The position numbers and the translations under genes are program-made. The notes under the pieces are model-generated. The model did not search any database. It was given only the letters and a program-made list of their open reading frames with translations, and was not told where the DNA came from. From positions 813,931 to 835,951 of the forward strand of contig BLXT01001319.1 in the NCBI GenBank assembly GCA_019648995.1: 22,021 nucleotides of DNA, written 5' to 3'. Positions 9,601 to 16,814 of this stretch are shown here, piece after piece; within the stretch, counting starts at the first letter, position 1; every line of letters starts with the position of its first letter. The stretch comes from Plakobranchus ocellatus (taxonomy: Eukaryota; Mollusca; Gastropoda; Plakobranchidae).

Positions 9601-12600
9601 TTCTGATAGGCAAAAACGCAATTAAAAATTTTTTAAGTAAGTTTTCAAATTTTTTTTCTGTTGCTTTTTATTTATATAATAATTTTTTTTTTTCAAATTA
9701 GACTAAGGTAAAAAGAAACCATTAATTCAGCATTTAGTGAACTCATGCAGTCAAAGCAGTATTGCTTTTGGTCAAAAATTTTGAAAAGTATTGTTATGGG
9801 CTTATGCAGTCACAGCAAATATATATATATTTTTTTTCTTTTTCATTTGTAAGTGAAGAGTACATTTTCTAAAGATGGATGGAATTAGCTCTGATTTTAC
9901 TGGTCCTCTCTTTTTTATCCCTACTAAATAAAAAAAAAAAAGAAATATCTATGAACGGAAAGCAAATAGTTGCGAGAAAAACAGGAAATCTACCTTGAGA
10001 GCAATTTCAATTTTTAGATATCTCACAATTTAATAAAATTGACCAACCATAGAATTTTAGAAGAAATAGAAAAACACAAACTGGCAGATCTAGTGGTTAA
10101 TATACATGCCCAAACATGGTGATCAAAAGAAAGCCTAGTCTCCAACTTCACCTAGACTCAAGATTGAACCTTACCTACTCATCTAGAATCAAGATCAAGA
10201 ACAAAAAAAAGAAAAGAATAAAGTCATAAGATCTACGTTTATTGAGTCAGAGCAAAGTGGCTGTGCATTTGGAGTCTAAATGAGTTCAGTATAGTTTGTC
10301 AATTTAAGATTGTTCAGTAATTGAGAAATCAAGTGTATGTTGGAAACAGTTAAAGACTCAACTCTCTTTGGGCTATAAGCAAACCATGGAGTTCTTTGTG
10401 GTAAATATTGCTTTCTTAAATCTTAGATCTAGGTTTTGTTTCCTTTTTGGGTCTCTGGTACCAGGTTGAATTTTGTTGATATTGAAGGACAGGGCTGTTT
10501 ATGGGATGGCTGGAGATCTTTGTATAAAATAGCCCTGATCATGGAGCGATAATATTATAAGTGCATTTGGGCATATGCATATATTCAGTCGTGAAACATC
10601 CTCTGGCTTCCAGTTTCTGGAAGCCTGGCACTCCAGGTTTTCCTTTTAGGGTCCCGGTTCCAAATCTGTTAAAAGAAAAAAAAAATTAGCATTCAGTATG
10701 TCCCTCGAAGGGAAAAAAAAAATCTTTAAATTGATAGTATTCTTATTATGTCCCTGCTACAGCTCGTATGTGAATCAGAAGAGTTCGCGTCTGCATCTGT
10801 CTGTCAGCCATGTCAAACACTCCTGCAGTGAGAGCAAGCTATGGAGAGAGCAGCTGTTTGCCTTCCTTGACATTCAGGTGAGATTGATTGATTATTGGTA
10901 TATCCAGTGGATTGATTGATTGATTATTGGTATATCCAGTGGACTGATTGATTGATTATTGGTATATCCAGTGGATGATTGATTGATTATTGGTATATCC
11001 AGTGGATGGATTGATTGATTATTGGTATATCCAGTGGATGGATTGATTGATTATTGGTATATCCACTGGATTGATCGATCTATTATTGGTATATCCAGTG
11101 GATGGATTGATTGATTATTGGTATATCCAGTGGATGGATTGATTGATTATTGGTATATCCACTGGATTGATCAATTTATTATTGGTATATCCAGTGGATG
11201 GATTGATTGATTATTGGTATATCCAGTGGATTGATTGATTTATTATTGGTATAACCAGTGGATGGATTGATTGATTATTGGTATATCCAGTGGATGGATT
11301 GATTGATTATTGGTATATCCAGTCCACCATTTATCTGTAATTTCAGGGCATTCAGGTGAGTGAATGTATGATGTGTAGCTTTTTCATGTGATTTTCTTGT
11401 AAGAAAATAGTGTGCTTGTCGAATTCCCTGCTAGAGTATTGTTAATAAAGAGTGTCTAAACAGCAGCTTAAATGAGTCGTACAGTGCAAACTAAGCAGAA
11501 TTGGAGGTATCTCTGTAATTATCTTTGGTTTAATTTATCAACTGTAAAGAGAAAAATGAGGATTCGTTTTGCTCAGTGAGACATTGATATTTAAATGGTT
11601 TTGAGAAATTGCTGTATAGAATGAAAGAAAAAATCAAATTTTTCCTTTAAAAAATATCCATACTTTTTGACTCATCAAAGCCGTGCTACCGCTAGGGTTC
11701 TCCTTGAAAAAATTTTTTTCTGTTTTTCCAATGGTGATGATCTAGTGGTCAAGCAACTTGGTTGCAGGTCCAGTGTACCAGCTTAGGCTATGAATTGTAT
11801 CTTGTCCCGCAGCCAGTTGAGGCTGTGTTATGTAACTTTTGAAGAAAGAAACTCTTCTATCATTGTAGACATTGTTTGTGTTTGTCCCGTCAGGTGGCTT
11901 TTGATGCTTCCAATGATTTCATGATTCCATTATAAAACTCTGAGAAAATGTTAGGGATCAGCAAACAAGTCAAGCATTGAAGGTGAATCAAATCTCTGAA
12001 ACATTGTGCACAGTGGAACACAAATTCAACTAAAGAGATGAAATAAAAAATTTAAAAAGCATAACAGAACTGATGAGCAAATTCTTTTTCAATTACACAA
12101 ATTCACATTATGGACAATTTGGTGTATCAGGATTCAAATTTTAAATCTTCTGTATATCCCCACGATGCATGTTTTTAAAATCTCTTACTCTCTCTCTCTC
12201 CCCTCCCTCTCCCTTTTCCTATTTTACCCAGGTAAACCTGTTCAAGTCCCTTGCCACAAGCAATCTCAGACCAACTAACATTGACATCACGGGGCGCATC
12301 AATGTTCTAGAGACACTGCAACAAACAGGGCAGAGAGAGTGTCAGCAGCTAAATGCTACAGTAGGTGCTTTCTTTCCTCTGTCTTATCTCTGTCTCTTTT
12401 TTTATTTCTGCATCTCTTCATCTTCCTCTGTTACCCTTTATTCCCCCTGTGAGTGAGCCTCTGGAAAAATCAACCAAAAAGTGCTGTATTTTGTTGTGCT
12501 AGCTTTGCCTATGATCCACTTATTGGACTGGTGATTTCATCTCTTTCATTGCTTGGATTGAATCAACTCCTTTGTGCTTTCTATTGTGCCTATGTCTTCT

Positions 12601-15600
12601 GGAACACTGCTTTGATTAACTCACAAGGGGGAGGAGAAAATTTAGTAGAGAATTTTGAAAACTCCGCTGTTGAGTGAAATTATTATAAATTAGGACAGTT
12701 AAAAATGTATAGAAGTTGAAAAGGATGAGAACTTCAAAGCAATATAAACACATCTTAAACCAGTTATCAAAAAGATTTCACATAAGGTGCATCCTGAGGG
12801 CAAGTGGAGGCAAATTTGGAAACAGTTTATTGTATGTTGTGTTTTGAACTGTGCAAACCCATTGATACAGTTTAGAGCTGCCTTCTGTTGGTTTAGCAGA
12901 GTTGAAAACTTGTGACTGGACAAGGATATCTCCTTAAAATACTTTTATTCAATTTGGTTTTTCACCTGCTCATATGATATTTTCAAAAATTAAGATTAAA
13001 AAAAAAATAGATTTGTCTTTGCAATTTTAAATTGTGCTTTTTTCTCGTATTGACCAGCTTCAGTCCAAACTGGAGCAGGCATTGAGTTTGCTGCAGAATA
13101 TTCAGTCTGGCCAGGCAATGGATCTGGAGTGGAAACCAGGGATTGGCTGTGTGCCCCAGGACAGATGGTAAGACTCAGGGCCTTTAGATCTTTAAAGAAT
13201 GAGATTGTTTCAAATTATTGACTCTGCCAGATTTTTTTTAAAAATATGAATTCGGCCTTTTTTTTTTTTTAAATAAAATCTGCCAGTGCGTTACTCTTTG
13301 GAGTTCTGACCAAACTTTTACCATTGAAACAATTCTGTCATGTATGTTGTCTTTGACAGAGTAAGAGATTCGTTACTGTAGTGTTTATACAAAATAGATC
13401 CATAGACTTTTTAGGCTGAAGGAAATTTTTTTTTTGTAAGTTTGCGATTGGTAGTTGACATCAAGCTGTTTGAAACACTTCTTAGCCATGGGCAAATATA
13501 TACGCAGATAAAAAAAAAACTGCATGACTGACTGCATTCAATACAAAAATTTGACTTCTAATTTAAAGCTTAATCTGTTATTTTGACTACAGCTGCCAAA
13601 TATAATAGATTTTTCAGTTGTTTCATCTTGCAAAAGGAGAAGGAGAATGGGTTAAGCTGGCAGTTGAGATTTTTTAACAATGGAATACTGAAACACAAAT
13701 ACAAAAAAGATAAGCATAGCACAGTAATGATGTGAGTCAGCTGCAAGCCTTCTTTCTTCTGTTGATAAACTTTGATACTTATAAAACAGTAAATCTTTCC
13801 ATTGCCCATGTTTTAATATAAGAATGCTACACAACTGGTCTGTATTTGTTCTCACTTTGATCCAGCACTGAGCGTGTATATACACTACCAAATTGAATGA
13901 AATAAGAAGAGTTCACCTCCCCGACTGATTGGCATACCTGAGCTTGAAATTTGTTTTCCAATGTTTTCTTTTGCTTTAAAAATGATAGAGATGATATCAG
14001 GTTTTTATCTAAATTGAATTAAAATATTTTGAACAGGAATGTTTCTTTTTTTTTCTTTGTTTTTTTCATATTTGAATATTTAATGTTAGAAAAATTGCCT
14101 GCAAGGTTTTCAAGACTTTGAGATGTGTCATGCTGTGTATAAAGATTATATCATTTCTTCCTCTCTCTGTCATGTAGTATCGAAAAAATGGAAGTGATGC
14201 TCCAAAAGCTACAGAAAATTCTGAGTTCATTCCGTGAGGACCGGAACAAGCGACAACTGAACAACAATGATGAACAGATTCACAGATTTGATAAGTAAGT
14301 GTTGTCTCATTGAGGCGAATCATGTTAAATGGCAGCACGGACAAGAGCAGAAGTATTGCTGCTGGGAGGAACAAAGTTGCCTCTAAATGCAAAAGATAAT
14401 TATCTGTGGATGAGGTGGGACATTTATCTATGGAAAACGGCGGAGAAATTGGTGAAAGGTTTCTGTCCTATCAACGGCTCTTGCTGGAAATGCTTTTGTT
14501 TTAAACTCTATAAAGAATTATAAAAGTTTTTCTAACCCTAAGTGTAGCGGTTTCACTTGGTATCATCCATTAAATATTTTAAATTCTTGGTCAATTATAA
14601 CATATTTAACAAAACTGTGACTTGTCTCTATGAAATAAATTGTTTTACTAAAAAAGAAAAGAATTTTTTTCCTTTTGCAAATAATTATCCTTTAAAAATC
14701 TGCAAAATTATAGCTATTTTTTTTTGTTTTTTGTTTTTTGTTTGGCTTTAAACCTCTGTTGGGCAATTTTAAACAAAGGACTCTTTTTGTATATAAGGGT
14801 CAGAATGATGAAAAAATAATTTATAAGATTTTGTCAAAATTCTGCTCCTAATAAAATGTTAAGCTTATAAAGGAATTTTTTTTTTAAATGTTATGGTAGA
14901 CACAAATAGGTTAATCCACATTCTTAATTGGAGGACCCAAGCACTCAGGATTAAATTTAAAAGACAATTCTGAATGCTTAGGACTTTTTTCTTTCTCATT
15001 TTTTATTATTTGTGTGTGTGTATGTATGTAACATGAAGAAAATCAATACTCTTTTGGTCAGGAACAAAATGAAGGAGATATGCGTTACAGCACAAACACT
15101 AGTGGAGGACGACTGTACCACAAAATCTGCTCAACTCTTCAAGGCCTTCAAGCAAGCATACAGGCAAGCGCATCTCTTGTTCTTTTTCTTCTAAGCTTGA
15201 AAGATTTGAAAATCTGGACTGAGAAAGTGAATACTTAGCTTTGAAATCTTTATATTTCGTGTGAGACAATTTATTTGTCAAATTTTTTGTCAATTTTTGA
15301 AATATATTACAAGGGAAAGTGCGAAAACTAGGATATTAATCTTAGGCTTACCCAGTGGTGCCACTCAGCAGCTTTAGCCAGAAATCAATTTTTTGGCCAG
15401 GTATCAGAGATTTCTTTAACCCTCTGCAAACCTCAAATCTCTTTTTCCCTGATACTTGTGTTCATGTTTACCATAGTTAGCCAGAGCCCTTGTCTGCTAA
15501 TTCTACCTGTACTTGATTATGTAGTTGGGATATTCACCCTGTTTTCCTTTGTCCTTTAACATGTGCGTTGAATATTCTCTCATCATAGGGGCTTATGAGC

Positions 15601-16783
15601 CTGGCGTGGTTGAGTCCTGACAAAAGTGTAATTATTTTTTAAACAAAATAGATATGAACTGAGGTTTATTTCTTTGCATATTGCTGGTAAATCCTTTTTT
15701 TTTGTGTGTGTCTTCATTTTAGATGAGAAAGTAGCAGATTTTTTAAAGTGGATTAAAAATTAAGTTATATTGGAGATTCAATATCAGTTTCAAATACTTT
15801 GAAAAAAATGTTTAAATAATATTATATCTAAAAATGGCTATGATATAGGGAAGTTTTTCAAGTACTCATAATATTAATTTATTTATGCTCTTTTTTTCTT
15901 GCCGAGTACATTTTAATTGCGAGCTCAGGATGGCTTCAAAACATCTCGGGGCTTACCTTAAGGTTTACAGTATATTTAATACTTATACATTGATCATTTG
16001 AATTTGTTTGCACTATTGAATAGAGAGAATTTTAGGCACAGTGATTAAATTTGTAAAAAGAGAATATCATAATGTCAAATACATGGCCTTACTTATTATC
16101 TTTCTCTAGAAATCAAAGAAGAAATAAGTTTTTAGAAAAGGCCTAACTGTAACTGGATAATTGATTTTACCGAGTCAATGTCTGGATATAATATAAGTTA
16201 ATAATACTAAAGCTAACAAAAAAATTCTAAAGCCCAAAACTAAAGGACAAACCTTTAGATCCATCAGATTTTATTTGAAAATAAATATTTTTTTTTAACT
16301 GCTCTATTTTGTGTGTGTGTGTGTGGCGCGGAGAGTATTTTATGATAAAAAATGTTTTAAATTCACTTTTTTAACTTGACTTTTGTACCTTTTAGCCGCG
16401 CAGTTCAGATCCATGACTCAGGTGAGAGGCTGGAGGGTCTCGTCAAGGACATTCTTCACATGCAGGAGAGGCTTGTGGAAAAACTCAGAGTGGTAAGCCT
16501 TAAGTCTTTTTCCCTTGCTTTCTCTGTGCCTTCCCTTTGGTCTTAGCCAAAAGATCACCACCGAATTGTAGGATGGGTGAATCAACATTCAGTCAATCAA
16601 TCAATCAATCTTCTTTGTCATATTATATTGACTAGAACAAAGAAACTTTGAAAGAAGCTAACATTGCTAAGTGATTCAGGAAGAAGCTGTGCGCAAAAAC
16701 AACACTCATCACTCATAGAGTCACATCTAGTGGAAAGAGGAGGTGGAGGATAGGCAAACAATAACTATGAGTGAGGGTGAGAA

Positions 16784-16814
<31 letters not shown>

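Larger units (their letters stand above)
10878..12231 (+). other. TBK1-like intron with minisatellite and possible SINE relic
   Basis: Donor GTGAGA at 10878, acceptor TTTTACCCAG ending at 12231. The first third is a 32-bp minisatellite. A duplicated donor sequence follows it at 11349-11360, and a tRNA-like stretch lies near 11740-11830. A CT-rich run precedes the acceptor. Confidence 0.75.

Noticed and set aside
10085-10175. tRNA-like A box GATCTAGTGGTTAA as a SINE or tRNA gene
   Set aside because: No B box at the expected distance and no cloverleaf; the nearest candidate is about 80 bases away and in the wrong orientation.
12169-12677. Open frames running past exon g into the intron
   Set aside because: The frame after 12360 is pyrimidine-rich intron sequence; donor GTAGGT and exact phase to exon h support splicing instead.
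13570-14392. Minus-strand open frames of 79-108 codons
   Set aside because: They lie in introns or opposite exon i, with no recognisable domain and low complexity.
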